Shown: positions 1-12,159, numbered from the stretch's first letter. The stretch is 64,000 nt of DNA from Congeria kusceri (GCA_027627225.1 CM051029.1:22338856-22402855), one strand, 5' to 3'. Program-made: numbers and translations. Notes: generated by a model not told the origin, from the sequence alone.

Positions 1-2112
1 ATGCAAATACCAACATACAATTACATTACAACCACCATTGATGTTTTAAATATTCACTTGTTGAATGTCAACTATGCATGAGTCGTTTTAAATGACTCAA
101 CGTTTAACATTGATACATACCGTACATACTGTTGGATAGTGGTGATCAACCAGTGGTTTACATTTTCACATAATTATACAAATGTTTACTACAATGGACG
201 TGTTATCTGTACTAAGTGAAATTAGCTTAAAGTCAACATAAAGCAGGAATTTGTTCTCTACATGTGTACTGTGTAGTTTATGAAGTCCTTTTGTGAAAGG
301 GGGTCGACCATTCTATTTGCAAAAACAAAATTCATTTACACATAATTAATTTTTAAGAATTGCAAAATACGATGGTCTCGTTTATATAAACGATACACAT
401 ATATTATTTCATTGTATAAAATGTGGTAATCGATGACATTTTCCCGGGCGCGCGAAAATTAGTATAAGTAGTAAAATCGATAAGAATGAAATGAGGTACA
501 ATTGCGTGCATGCGTGACATTGATAAATGTTGTGTAGCGTAGGTAAGTTTTCGTGAAAGTGCCCGATTATGTAGTCGGGAGTTCGAATCCTACTCGAATG
601 ATATATATATTAACTTATGTTTTGTGTTGTTCGAATGCAATTACCAGAGTATTCGGAAGTGCCTCTGGAAACCCCGTTCTCATATAAATTGTATTCATTT
701 GGTTTATTACTGTACTTGTATTGTTCTCGTCAGCTGGCTTTTTCTTATAAGCATGGTTTTCATATTAGACAATAACAGTCTAATTGTGTTTGTATGTGTC
801 CTCTTTTTAATGCAGTATTTATTACCCAAGTTCAATGTCTCATTTCGATTCTTATAAATAAACAAATCCACTTACATCGCTCTACTGTTTAATATTTATT
901 CAATTAATCTGACCTACCTATACTACTGACCAATAACACCGCGAAACGATGTGCGACTCCTCCTAGAATACTTTCCACATCACACTCTGCAACGGTAGCC
1001 TCTTTTGAAGCGCACATCTTGCATGGGACTACTTCAGATACGCATTTCTTTTTGATATAGTCGACTTTATATGTTCATTGCATGTATATAGGCTCCACTA
1101 TAATGTCACCAGACCATCGGACGGACACTGGAAGGTACAGAACTCACCCCAGTCCATGTCGGTGTACGGTCACCTATACTACAGAAGTGATTTCGAACTT
1201 CTCCCAGATGTGTCAATGCTGACAGGTCTGATGTTTCGGCGGGACTCGCAATACTGTTGATCGAGGAGTATCAATTTCCACTAATGACCAAAATATGTGG
1301 AGGTATATACAAATCATGAAGGATATACTTCACCATTTTTAAAGGACATATTTCACTATTTTTGGACGTATTTGACTATTTTAAAACAATTTATATCACC
1401 ATTTTGCTTTCATACGTCAATAACATGAAAAATGAAGACAGAAGCACATTGATAACAGTCAATAGATTTGCTGCGTTAAAGAAAGGCAGCTTACGTGGCA
1501 GTGGCGGGGCATCCTAAAGGCAAGACTGTACGCATTTGCATTGACTGTTACGTAATTTAATTAATTTACACTGATTTTGAACTCTGTATATATGTGCTAG
1601 AAGAGATTAAACCTCCGTAAGAGAGTTATCGTCCAGGCAAAGATTGAGCAATTACTAAATAACGAAATAAGTACTAAATGATACGCGTTGTTCTGTGACA
1701 TCGGTCTTTTACCGGATCTTGCAGCGCCGCGGTATCATAGTTTGACAGACTAACAGACAAAACGTCAAATGTCGAGCACGTGCTCTACATACTGTGCATG
1801 ATAACTCAGCTTAGAATCCTCACATTTAACATAACTTCTACAGCCATGTCTCCTAAACACACTCGTTTACATAACGTTATATAACGATGAAACAAAAGGT
1901 AAATACTTCAATGAATTCACACTTAACCGAATTGTGTCAACGTACACGCTCTATCCATGTATGTTAAGCAGTCAAAAAGGCATATGCAACAATCGCACAG
2001 TACGTTATCTGCATCTCTCAGGTCCCACTAATGATTCTACATATAATACCGACACAATGTACATCGGCTCCACATTAGCAACACGTGTTCCAATGTTTTT
2101 TCTCCTTTCCGA

Positions 2113-2116
<4 letters not shown>
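1..2116 (+). repeat. Segmental duplication copy A, first block
   Basis: This block recurs in direct orientation at about 27,270-29,690 and 40,945-42,830. The opening phrase caacatacaattacattaca is found near 10, 27,281 and (one change) 40,965, and collinear matches continue through the whole block. Small ORFs inside it do not keep the same reading frame between copies, so I see no supported gene. The match to the other copies stops abruptly at the microsatellite at about 2,113. Confidence 0.85.
440..602 (+). other. Highly conserved island with tRNA-like 3' half, copy A
   Basis: About 155 bases here appear identical to 27,710-27,863 in copy B, while the flanking sequence differs visibly. The 3' half has a perfect 5 bp stem (CCCGA/TCGGG, loop TTATGTAG) followed by a B-box-like AGTTCGAATCC. 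The acceptor and T stems do not pair well, so this is not a functional tRNA. It could be a pol III promoter relic or a SINE head. The third copy (41,403-41,480) is diverged and truncated. Confidence 0.6.
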
Positions 2117-2594
<478 letters not shown>

Positions 2595-2599
2595 TAATT

Positions 2600-3776
2600 A
2601 TAATAAAATACTTATACATCAACTACTACAGTATGCTACTGTTCATTCAGAAATGTTTCCCCGCCAGCCTGTCTCTGATCTTCGCTTTCCCAATCATCTG
2701 CCTGCATAAAGACCGTCTCTCGATCAGGATTAAATCTCTTAACTAACTAATCCTAAGTAGTTCTAATGCATAGTTAAACGAACAAATGCCCTCTCAATGT
2801 CCGTGCGGGTTAATTAAATACCGCGAACAGTATTTATGACTTTGAAGATGTAAATGGTTGTGGGAAAGAAGATTAGGTGTCGAAGACTAAATGAGTTTAT
2901 TCCATGCTTGTAAGTTATAACAACGATACAAGCGTCGCAAAGCGCCATAGAACAGAATTCAAACAAGAAATGTCTTTGAAAAAGACAATCGGCGTTGAAA
3001 TTAATATTGAGATGTCATTTAGAAATTACCTAAACATCACAAAGGGCCAAGATGATCAGTTACGTGACTTCTCAGACCCCAGATTTTTTGGTCCCCACCA
3101 ATATTAGGAAACTTGTTGGACCACATGTGATTAACCAAAATAATTTACGTTAACATAATTTTTATATGAATTTGTCAGGCCAATTTAACAAATTAACAAT
3201 GTAAGAAAATAACTGCAAGAATGAATAAAAATTATTATGTATCAGATGAGTCTATATAATTATTTAAAGTAATATACCATAAATTCATTTAAGTAGTTAT
3301 CTAATATAAACACGATTGGAAGTCAAATAAGCGTTTATTCTGTGTTTTATATAAACAGCAATATTCAGGGAACATTTAGCGCATTTGAAATTGTCTATTT
3401 GTATTGATAACACAAACATAAAATTGCATTAGACTATCACGATTTAAAATTATATTCGGTAGGGATATGATGTATAGAGGGTTCCTGTGTATAATTAGTA
3501 TTGCAAGTTGTGTATTCATGCTACGAGAACAACAATTCGACGTATTCCGAGTCTTCTTTCATAACATTTTAGCTACAGAAAAATGTAGCTTCTTTTTACA
3601 GATTGAATAATACTACTGGAGAAGTTGACCGAAAGTTGCAATTCTAAATAGTTCTTAATAAATCGTAACCACAATATAAATTGAAATTAACAGTAGGTAT
3701 ATAAATATAAATTCCACATTCTTTGACATTTTTAGGTTTATGATTCTCTCTACGCTAATTTATGCATGTACGAGTA
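2600..3776 (+). repeat. Duplicated block flanking the transposon, copy A
   Basis: Bases 2,640-2,910 match 46,210-46,480 (copy C). Bases 2,968-3,300 match 35,940-36,350 and bases 3,355-3,700 match 35,550-35,900 (copy B), but in swapped order. No gene is supported in this stretch. Confidence 0.7.
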
Positions 3777-3854
3777 TAGACGATTCCCAAAATAGTATTT
3801 ACGCGCTTACCGCCCTTGAGTACTCTCTAAATCCGCCATTACGGTACTGAAGAA
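3777..3854 (+). repeat. Left terminal repeat of ISL2EU element
   Basis: The tip TAGACGATTCC (3777-3787) and a subterminal 23-mer at 3832-3854 (core CCGCCATTACGGTACTG) both occur inverted at the right end. The sequence between them is not conserved between the two ends. Confidence 0.9.
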
Positions 3855-3939
3855 AAATCAATACTGTACAGCTGAGCGATAAAAACAATCGTTTCTTTCT
3901 TGCAATATTTACGCTAGTTTTTTGTATTTCTTTGTGGTA

Positions 3940-5728
3940 ATGCCTTATCAAAGGAGTGGTGGAAAGCAATGTGTTGTAGTGGGATGTACGAATAGTCAGA
4001 AAAAGCTTCACGATTGGAACATTTCATTGTGTAAAGAACATAACAGTAAACATAAAGACTGTCCGTGTTTACCGCCCTACAAACTCCACTGTATTCCAGC
4101 TGACGAAGAAAAAAAACGGCTATGGATTAAATCTTTTAACAGAAAGGACTTCAACCCAGCATCTAAGTCTTTGGTAATTATTTAAACCTATTGTAGTATC
4201 TAGTGTACATGTGTATAAACACTATTCTTGTGTATAAACAACTCTGCCTCAGAGGCTCAGTTAAATATGTTTGAACGACATTATACGTATAGTACTGACG
4301 ATGTTTATTCTAAGGAAAGTAGAAATAAAAGCAATATGGACATGTTATAGATTCTGTTTGAAAATGGTACCTTGCATGCACTGATAGCAAACGAATAATA
4401 TATCCTGCCTCCCCCCCCCCCCAGGGGTTTAAAAATCTGTTAAAAGCCACTCGCCCTTTGTCTTTCAGGTTTGCTCGGTTCACTTTGTTGATGGACGTCC
4501 AACCAAGGAAAATCCCATACCAATATTAAACATGGGTTATACAGTCCAAGACATGACTACACCTGCAAGAAGGCCACCATTGGTGAGGAAGTCATTGAAC
4601 ATGAATACTCATAGATCAGCTTCAGAGAGCAAACAGTTGTCAACTCTTGAAACATCCTGTACTTCAGACATTCTAACAGCAACCCCATTACCAGCATCTG
4701 TATTTAATTCAAATGTCAGCCAGGAATGTTCTTCTGTGTGTTGTACCCTTAATCCTGGTCAGTGTTACAACAAGCCAAAGATGGTAGATTCAAGCACCCA
4801 GACAATTGACATCGTTGCTTTAGACCACAAGTATGGATATACAAAAAAGTCAAGGAATGCTTCATGCCAACAAACTTCAGCTGAATTTTCTATTGACAAT
4901 GTCACTAATGACTCGGATGCAAGGTTTTACACTGGTCTCAGTTTGACAGTACTATTAACATTAATTAAGACTTTATCAGTGTTTGGAAAAAAATTACCAT
5001 ACAAGCTCAGAGTTAAAGACCAGATACTTTCTGTATTGTTGCGCCTCAGACTTGGACTGACTTTCTGTGACTTGGGCAGACGCTTTAATGTTTCTACGCA
5101 ATTAATGAGCAGTATATTTAATTCATGGATAAGCATTATGGCAAAGCACTTGTATGATAACTGTGTTATGTGGCTTCCAAGAGACACAATACGTAGAACA
5201 CTACCATCGTCTTTTGCGGATACATATCCAAATACAACGTGTATTATTGACTGCTCTGAAATTTTTATACAGAGACCATTTCAGTTAAACGCACGCGGGA
5301 AAACATGGAGCACATACAAAAACAATAACACAGGAAAATTTCTAATTGCAATTGCACCTAACGGGTTCATAATGTTTGTGTCATCTCTATTTGGTGGACG
5401 TGCCAGTGACAATTATATCACTAAAAACAGTGGCTTCCTTAACTACCTCCTCCCTGGAGACGAGGTTATGGCGGATAGAGGTTTCACTATCAGTGAAGAT
5501 CTGTGTGCTAGGCGTGTCAAGCTAAATATTCCTGCTTTCATGAAGGGCCGGAAGCAGTTAACAGAATATGAGGTGATAGACACTAGAAGAATTGCTTCTA
5601 ACAGGATTCACGTAGAACGAGCAATAATGAGGATGAAATCATACCGTATTTTGAATACAAAAATTGCAAATAAATCCCTAAGAAACGCCAACAAAACTGT
5701 TTGCACAGTTGCAGCTTGTGTAATTTAA
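3940..5728 (+). CDS. THAP zinc-finger DDE transposase (two exons)
   Basis: Exons are 3940-4173 and 4469-5728, joined in phase 0 across an intron with GTAATT donor and TTTCAG acceptor; the product is 497 residues. The first ATG is at 3940. The N-terminal THAP-like C2CH finger is split by the intron: C11 and C16 are in exon 1, and C80-x2-H83 (CSVHF) opens exon 2, so exon 2 alone would lack the finger. The spacing is longer than in classic THAP domains. The middle region is Ser/Thr-rich and low in motifs. The C-terminal half is a DDE_Tnp_4-type (IS5/PIF-like) nuclease, with an HTH-like stretch (DLGRRFNVSTQLMSSIF) before the catalytic core. Likely catalytic residues are D339 (CIIDCSE), D414 (MADRGF) and E461 (HVERAI). 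The frame has no stop, so the enzyme may be active. It is expected to bind the terminal repeats and cut the element out. Confidence 0.85.
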
Positions 5729-6904
5729 GGGATCAACTTATCAAGGAAGCTGAAGACTAAAATTGAAACTCACGATAAGCACTGCTTTTTGTTTTGTTTG
5801 TGTTTTTCACCATTTTCAACAGTATTTCAGTCATATCACGGCGTCAGTTAACCTAATCACTCTTTTCCTGGGTTAGCTGGTTTACCAGTACTAAATGCAC
5901 ATACTTATGCCAGTAACTGAAACTTTCTACTTGAATCTGTAAACCAGGTAACATGAAAGCAGGAATATTTAGCTTGACACGCCTAGGGGAGAATGGCCGT
6001 AGACATATTTTCATGACCAATTACCACACAAGTTGTGTGGCCGGGCCCGGAATCGAACCCATGATCCTCTAATTTGTAGTTTAGCGCTTTACCAACTGAG
6101 CTAGCCGGTCCGCTTATGGCTATGAATATCTACAAAATTCATTAATGTTATGAAAAAGAAAACTGCCTCTGTGGTAGAGCTAGTGAGATTTATTATGAAT
6201 CTGAATGCACTGATCTCTTGTGTTAAACTATGTGTATCATAATTTAAATGTAACACTGATCTACATTATTCATTAAAATGTGTACATTAATATTAATAAA
6301 CATATTTCCCTGTCAGTGTTACTTTACTTTTAGACCCTACGATATACTGTAATACTGTAAAATATTTGTATCATGTGAGGATTTATTCTGTAAATTGTAT
6401 GAGTTTGACACTATAATACTACAAGTAATTGGGTAATGGGCTACTATATGTATTTTATAAATGCATGTATATATTAGTGCTAGTAAGAATGAACAAAAAC
6501 AACAATTTTAAAATCTCACAAAGTACAAGACTTTTACAGCAAATATATACAGTCTTAGTTTCAAGATTAACATCATTTGCAACATATTTTATTCAAATAA
6601 TGTAAGCAACACAATAATTTTCTTAATTTTAATTTTTTATCAAATCATCATAATTGCACATAACAAATATTACAATTCTTATAAATTATACTAGTTGAAG
6701 TGTTAGTGGAGATAAATAAATAAAAAAATCAAATGAGAAGCGAGTAAAAGTGAACAAAATAACTTTGGTTATATAAATCATTTCCTATATTCAATATAAG
6801 TAAACAGAAGTATATCAATATTCTGATGCCTGACGTTATTATTTAAAATAGTTTTTAATCTTAAATGAATAATTGAACAGTCTAAAAAATTGTTCGAATC
6901 ATCT
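5729..6904. other. Intergenic AT-rich sequence between the two transposon genes
   Basis: This stretch lies between the convergent genes and should hold both 3' UTRs. AATAAA-like hexamers occur on both strands, for example AATAAA near 6,295. Apart from the tRNA-like block at 6,034-6,111 I see no further gene. Confidence 0.6.
6034..6111 (-). repeat. tRNA-derived sequence (pseudo-tRNA or SINE head)
   Basis: Read on the minus strand, it has an A-box (TAGCTCAGTTGGTAAAGCG) and a B-box (GGTTCGATTCC) at tRNA spacing. The acceptor pairs only at about 5 of 7 positions, and the anticodon and T stems are broken. It is therefore best read as a tRNA-derived SINE head or a decayed tRNA carried inside the transposon. 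Confidence 0.6.
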
Positions 6905-7006
6905 GCCTTACAGATGAGTTTCATTTCAATAGACTGATTTATTTACACACTCTCTTGTATTCTACTGAAAGTTTCAGTCTATTGAAATGAAACTCATCTG
7001 TAAGGC
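6905..7006. repeat. Perfect 33 bp inverted repeat with 36 bp loop
   Basis: The arms 6905-6937 and 6974-7006 are exact reverse complements (arm start GCCTTACAGATGAG). The hairpin lies 30 bases beyond the stop codon of the YqaJ gene, between the two convergent transposon genes. A perfect match of this length suggests recent origin or functional constraint. Possible roles are a transcript-end structure, a small internal MITE or an inversion scar. Confidence 0.95.
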
Positions 7007-7035
7007 GGGGTAACATATACTTGAAATAAAATGTT

Positions 7036-8723
7036 CTAACCCCGTGGCAATAAGTTATCTACAAAATTCTTGTCAAACACAACATCTAATACCATCTGTT
7101 GTTCAGCTGTCCACAGAATAAACTTACACAGATTAGTTTTAGTGCAGTACATAGCCATCTGAACCTGGGTGTAATATCCGTTTTTGCCCTTTGGATTGAG
7201 AATAATGTTGTGGTCTTCATCATAACAAACATCATACTTTCCAGAGGAAACAAGTCCATCAAGAGACTTTGTTGGGCATTTGATTTCAATAACTGTATTT
7301 TCGTCAATCACACCATCAGGACTGGCGGCCAAATATTCCTCTCCTTCTCTTATCACAATACCGCTCTCTCTAACTGGCAGCCCACTAGAATGCTCAAACC
7401 ATTTACGAGCGATTAGTTCAAACTTCTGACCGTACTTCGTGGCAGCACAACCTTTAAACCTATCATATATATGGTTATTGACAAACTTTTCTGGATCAGC
7501 GCGTGATGTCTTTGGGATACTATTAATAGTGCTTGCAGTTAACCGAACTTTGCGACTATCTGCCCACATGACTGACGTCTGGCAAATTGTTGCCTTTTCT
7601 AATACATTAATGTTAGCATAACCTATTTCAACATACTTATTGTAAAAGACTTTACATGAGCTGCAAGACGGCACTGCTGGTTTATCTGTATCAACATCAT
7701 GGGGTCCATGAACTAGTGGCTGCTTATCTGAATTTCTAGTTTCTGGGGCATTCAGTATTTTGGACAGCATGGTTCCTTTACACTCCCAAAGGGGTTTGAA
7801 TGCACTGTTTTCAACAAATGATTTCAACTCATTATGGTCTAGGTACTGCTTTGGTTTATTTACTATGTCTTCCACTTCCTTAAGTCTGAAATTTTCAGCA
7901 ATGATATCAGCAAGCTGCTGGTGACTGGTCAGAACTTTGGCCGAACCTTTCCCCCAAAGCTGTGGTTTATCGGTACATGTTTCTCCTCCTAAACCGTGAT
8001 CCCAAGCCATGATGACGGCATAAACAACTGCAGCTATGTGACTGCAACTCTTTCCAGATCCAGCTGGACCGGTACAATATCCAGTATCAATGGCTGAATC
8101 TGACACAGCTACCCAAACCTTGTAGTCAATCCGTCCAACACCAGGTTGACTAGGTGAAACAGTAGCTTTGAAGAAGTGTTGTGTTCCATCCTTACAGTAA
8201 TATATATCACCAAGCCATCCACTGTCCACATAGTTTTTCCCATACAAAGATCTAAATGCTTTCATTTGTCTTCCATCATAGGCTTTTTTATGTATCATAT
8301 AGTCCACAAGGTCTTCATATTCTAACCGTGGCCATTGATTTGGACTGTTCTTAGACCAGCTGGCATCATCTGGGGGTAATCCTAGAAAATAAATAAAACA
8401 CCATAAACAATATACTTAATCTAGGTGGTCACTAAAAAGGTATTTCAACAGTAGGCCCTTTAATAAAAAATGTCAATTACGTCAATAAGTAATGTATTCA
8501 CCGAATCAAATATCCAAACTAGATTCTATCCTTACACAAAACGATGAAAAAGTCACTCGACAGTCGGTGTTTATGTTTACATGTACATTGATCTTTTGAC
8601 TTGTCAGCTGTATAACGAGCGAATTCAGTAAACACATGCCACGAACATATTACAAGGGAGTTCAAACATCGTATTCCGTGAACATAAAAAATTTAACTTA
8701 CGAATTTCAGCGAGTTTTTCCAT
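7036..8723 (-). CDS. SWIM/YqaJ nuclease of ISL2EU element (two exons)
   Basis: Exon 1 is 8702-8723 (ATG, seven codons plus one base) and exon 2 is 7036-8381. They are joined across a GTAAGT..TTTTCTAG intron in phase 1, giving 455 residues. The frame is intact. The N-terminal third carries a SWIM-like zinc motif (C110, then C120-x-H122). The C-terminal part is a YqaJ/lambda-exonuclease-type domain: LTAS start motif, E in KYGQKFELIARKW, SPDGVID (D363), EIK (E373, K375) and YYTQVQMAMY (Q413). This matches the PD-(D/E)xK exonuclease core. ISL2EU elements are known to carry such a gene; its role in transposition is not settled, and end processing or recombination is plausible. The tiny first exon lies just inside the right terminal repeat, as the transposase gene does at the left end. 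Confidence 0.85.
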
Positions 8724-8772
8724 AATATTCTGAGAATCTTTTCAGCCAATTGACTTTCTGAAGTTTTATCTA

Positions 8773-8852
8773 TTCTTCAGTACCGTAATGGCGGACAGGT
8801 CACATGACTAACAAAATGGCGGCCGTCAATTTGTCGATTCTGGAATCGTCTA
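8773..8852 (-). repeat. Right terminal repeat of ISL2EU element
   Basis: It holds the 23-mer at 8773-8795 that is the exact reverse complement of 3832-3854, and the tip GGAATCGTCTA (8842-8852). The first exon of the YqaJ gene starts about 130 bases from this end. Confidence 0.9.
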
Positions 8853-9379
8853 TATTAAACGCTGCTATACAACGGCTGCTAAGCGCTCTATTTTTAGAAT
8901 GACACTAACGTTACTGTTTCTGGAATGTGTTAAACTCGCTAGAATGAATGTGCTACAGGAACGGCAACTCTGTGAATGAGATTGATGAATGGGAGCATTG
9001 TAGAATTCAGTGCTATTTATAGAGCGCATGGCTTATACAATTGTAGGCTCAGCAAAAACAGTTATTTCGTTAAGTGAATGAATATAGCATTCTGTTGATT
9101 GCATACAAAAGTATGCAACAATTATTGGTAAGCATTAAACAATTGTTGTAAGTTTGCATTCCCTAAAATTCTCCCGCGCAAGAAAATTTAATAGTGGTAT
9201 TCAATTTTACCGCTGCATAATTAACTTATCGCGCCAAATTTCTAGCTTTTCATTGGGTACACATTTAGGTCAAAATTGATCTTAGACAGCCACGCCGAAA
9301 AAAGAATAAATAGCTGCAAATTGCTGCTATGATTCGGAATTCGCCTCAACTTTTGATGTGTAAAATTAAAATTACGTAA
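8853..9379 (+). repeat. Duplicated block right of the transposon, copy A
   Basis: It resumes the homology interrupted by the element. Bases 8,930-9,300 match 36,480-37,085 of copy B, including ATTTATAGAGCGC and CTTAGACAGC.ACGCCGAAAAA, although copy B carries extra bases. No gene is seen. Confidence 0.7.
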
Positions 9380-10329
9380 TCTAGTGCTATGTAGCAACAA
9401 CCGGTGCGAAGCATATACGATGAATTAGTGCTATGTAGCAATGACCGGTGTGAAACAGGCAGGATGATTTAGTGCTGTGTAGCAATAACCGGTGCGAAGC
9501 ATAGAGGGTGCTTTAGTGTTATTAAAGAATAACCGATGCGAAGCATGGAGGATAAGTTAGTGCTATGTAGCAATAACCGGAGCGTAGCATAGGGGATGAT
9601 TTAGTGTTATTAAACAATAACAGGTACGAAGCATGGAGGATGAGTTAGTGCTATGTAGCAATAACCGGTGCGTAGCATAGGGGATGATTTAGTGTTATTA
9701 AACAATAACCGGTGCGAAGCATGGAGGATAAGTTAGTGCTATGTAGCAACAACCGGTGCGTTGGCATAGGGGATGATTTAGTGCGATGTTGCAATAACCG
9801 GTGTGTAACATGGAGAATGATTTAGTGCTGTGTAGAAATAACCAATGTGTAGCATGGAGAGTAATTTAGTGCTGTGTAGCAATAACCGATGCGAAGCATA
9901 GAGGATGATTTAGTGCAATGTAGCAATAACCGATGTGAAGCTGGCAGGATGATTTAGTGCTATGTTGCAATTACCGGTGTGTAATTTAGTGCTATAACCG
10001 GTATGAAGCAGGCAGGATGATTTAGTGCTATGTAGGAATAACCGGTTGCGTAGCATGGAGGATAATTTAGTGCTATGTAGCAATAACCGGTGCGAAGCAC
10101 AGAGGATGATTTAGTGCTACGTAGCAATAACCGATGTGTAACAGAGAGGATAATATAGTGTTATGTAGCAATAACCGGTGCGTAGCACAGACGATGATTT
10201 AATGCTATGTAGCAATAACGAGCGCGAAGCATAGAGGATGGTTTTGCTCTATGTAGCAATAACCGGTGCGAAGCATAGAATATGATTTAGTGCTATGTAG
10301 CAATAACCGGTGCGAAGCATAGAGAATCA
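9380..10329 (+). repeat. 44 bp minisatellite, about 22 units
   Basis: Units begin TTTAGTGCTATGTAGCAATA and continue ACCGGTGCGAAGCATAGAGG; I count 22, with one or two shortened. Within units 4-9 a variant with TTATTAAACA alternates with the common CTATGTAGCA form, an 88 bp higher-order dimer. The array is absent from copy B at the matching place. Confidence 0.95.
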
Positions 10330-11280
10330 TTGAGTGGATTTTCTGGATTCTAAAGTAGAGCAGGGTAACTTGATAAATAATTGTAGTTCATGGTTCTCAA
10401 TTGATGTTATTTATAAAATGTGTGTTTTTGTCCACTATAATCATGTAGAACAGTATGTAGCTACTGCAAGGCCTACATTTATGTCAAGTCAAGTCAAGCA
10501 AATTTTATTTACATAGAGTCGGAGAAACAACATATAACATAAGCTGTACAGAGCTTTCGATACCGACTTTCTAGATAAACAAAATGATTGATGACGAGTA
10601 ATACATAAATAAATACAATGCATATTTAAAACAGTAAAACATTAATGGATAACCAGTAATAAATAAATACAATGCATATATAAGACATTATTTAGGTAGT
10701 TAAGACTAAGATATTATATCATTTGAGCAGGAATTACATGGATAAGCAATATACTCAAGGTAGCTAAGTCACAGCACTGAGGATATAATACATAGGAAAG
10801 ACTTTGACATACATATTAATAATAACATTTGAGAGTAATACAAAGTAGATGCTAAACTAAGAATACCAGCACTAAAACATTATAGCATCAAAGCAAGCAC
10901 ATAAAATCAGCTAAAAATACAACAAAAAAGCTAAAGCACATACTGGCAACAAAAGCAAAGAATCAATAGCTAAAACAAGACTAAAAATAACCTAATACTC
11001 GTATATAGTATTTCCTGCTGATTTATTTAACACCATTCATAATTAATAAATGAGGTTCATGACTCAAAATTTAAGTTATTTGCAAATTAATATGAGTTTT
11101 TTTCCCACCATATCACCCATTTGATTACAGTGAAGGACAGGGTTTCAAGGACTTATTTACTGAATCCTGAATTTGCCAGTTACAAGAGGGTGACGAAGCG
11201 ACAACGCAGCATTGAAAGTTTTATTTTCTGCTCAAATCGCATTGCAGTAGTCTGAAACACAGCGCAGTTTGTCGCATATA
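10330..11280. other. AT-rich spacer, no gene seen
   Basis: The sequence is AT-rich, with an imperfect local duplication: CAGTAATAAATAAATACAATGCATATATAAGAC repeats a similar stretch about 60 bases earlier (10,600-10,690). I see no supported coding region, and no counterpart in copies B or C. Confidence 0.5.
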
Positions 11281-12155
11281 CAGTCTAGATCCAGATCTAC
11301 TGGGAGATATACAACCACAAATGTGATCAGACAACATCCACATCTACTGCGATCAGTCTAGATTGAGACCAACTAATATAAAGCCTAATATAAAGTGAGA
11401 TATAAAGCCAGAACTGCAATCAGAATAAATCCAGAACTACTGGAATATATAAAGTAACATCTGCGATCAAGTCTAAATCAATATCTACGGGAAGATATAA
11501 CGCCTCAACTGAGATCAGACTAGAACTATATCTACTGGAATATATAAGGTATTAAATGCGATCAGTTTAGATTCAGATCGACTGAACCATATAAAGCCAC
11601 AACAGCGATCAGACTAAATCAAGGAGCACTGGAATATACAAAGTAAAATCAGTTTAGATTCAGATCGACTGGAAGATATATAGCCACAACAGCGATCAGT
11701 CTAGATCCAGATCTACTGGAAGATACATAACCACAATTGCGATCAGTCAGTCTAGATCCAGATCTACTGGAAGATATATAGCCACAACAACGATCAGTAT
11801 AGATCCAGATCTACTGAAAGATATAACGCCACAACTGAGATCAATGTAAATCCAGATCTACTGAAAGATATATAAAGCCACATCTGCGATTAGTCTAGAT
11901 CCAGATTTACAGGAAGATATAAAGCCACAACTGCGATAAGTGCAGGTCCAGATGTACCAGAAAATATAAAGCCACAACTGCGATCAGTCTAGATCCAGAT
12001 CTACTGGAATATATAAAGCCACAACTTCGATAAGTCTAGATCCAGATCTACTGTAAGATATAAAGCCACAATTACGATCAGACTAGATCCAGGTGTACTA
12101 GAAGATATAAAGTAACATCAGAGATCAGTCTAGATCAAGATGTATACTCACACCC
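11281..12155 (+). repeat. 47 bp GATC-rich minisatellite, about 19 units
   Basis: Units read GATCAGTCTAGATCCAGATC then TACTGGAAGATATAAAGCCA then CAACTGC. I count roughly 19, more diverged and with more indels than the 44 bp array. CTAGATC and AGATCT palindromes recur in each unit. It is absent from copy B. Confidence 0.93.
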
Positions 12156-12159
12156 TCGA

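Larger units (their letters stand above)
3777..8852. mobile_element. ISL2EU-type DNA transposon, two intact genes
   Basis: A 5,076 bp element begins TAGACGATTCC and ends GGAATCGTCTA, an 11 bp terminal inverted repeat. It is flanked by TA at 3775-3776 and 8853-8854. The homologous unoccupied site in copy B, near 36,425, reads GTGTATTAACAC where the filled site reads GAGTA[element]TATTAAAC, so a TA target duplication explains both. Inside are a THAP-DDE transposase on + and a YqaJ nuclease on -, transcribed towards each other from the two ends. In the literature this two-gene content with a 2 bp TA target duplication defines the ISL2EU branch related to PIF/Harbinger. The family assignment is from memory; the boundaries are read from the sequence. 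Confidence 0.88.

Noticed and set aside
540..600. Functional tRNA in the conserved island
   Set aside because: The anticodon-like stem runs directly into the T loop, leaving no variable region, and the acceptor arms do not pair.
4927..5187. Minus-strand ORF of 86 codons
   Set aside because: It lies antisense to the transposase exon and has no motif of its own.
6034..6111. Functional tRNA gene on the minus strand
   Set aside because: The A- and B-boxes are good, but the anticodon, T and acceptor stems are mismatched.
7086..7621. ORFs at 7,086-7,307 (-), 7,099-7,416 (+) and 7,439-7,621 (+)
   Set aside because: They are shadows of the YqaJ coding exon in other frames.
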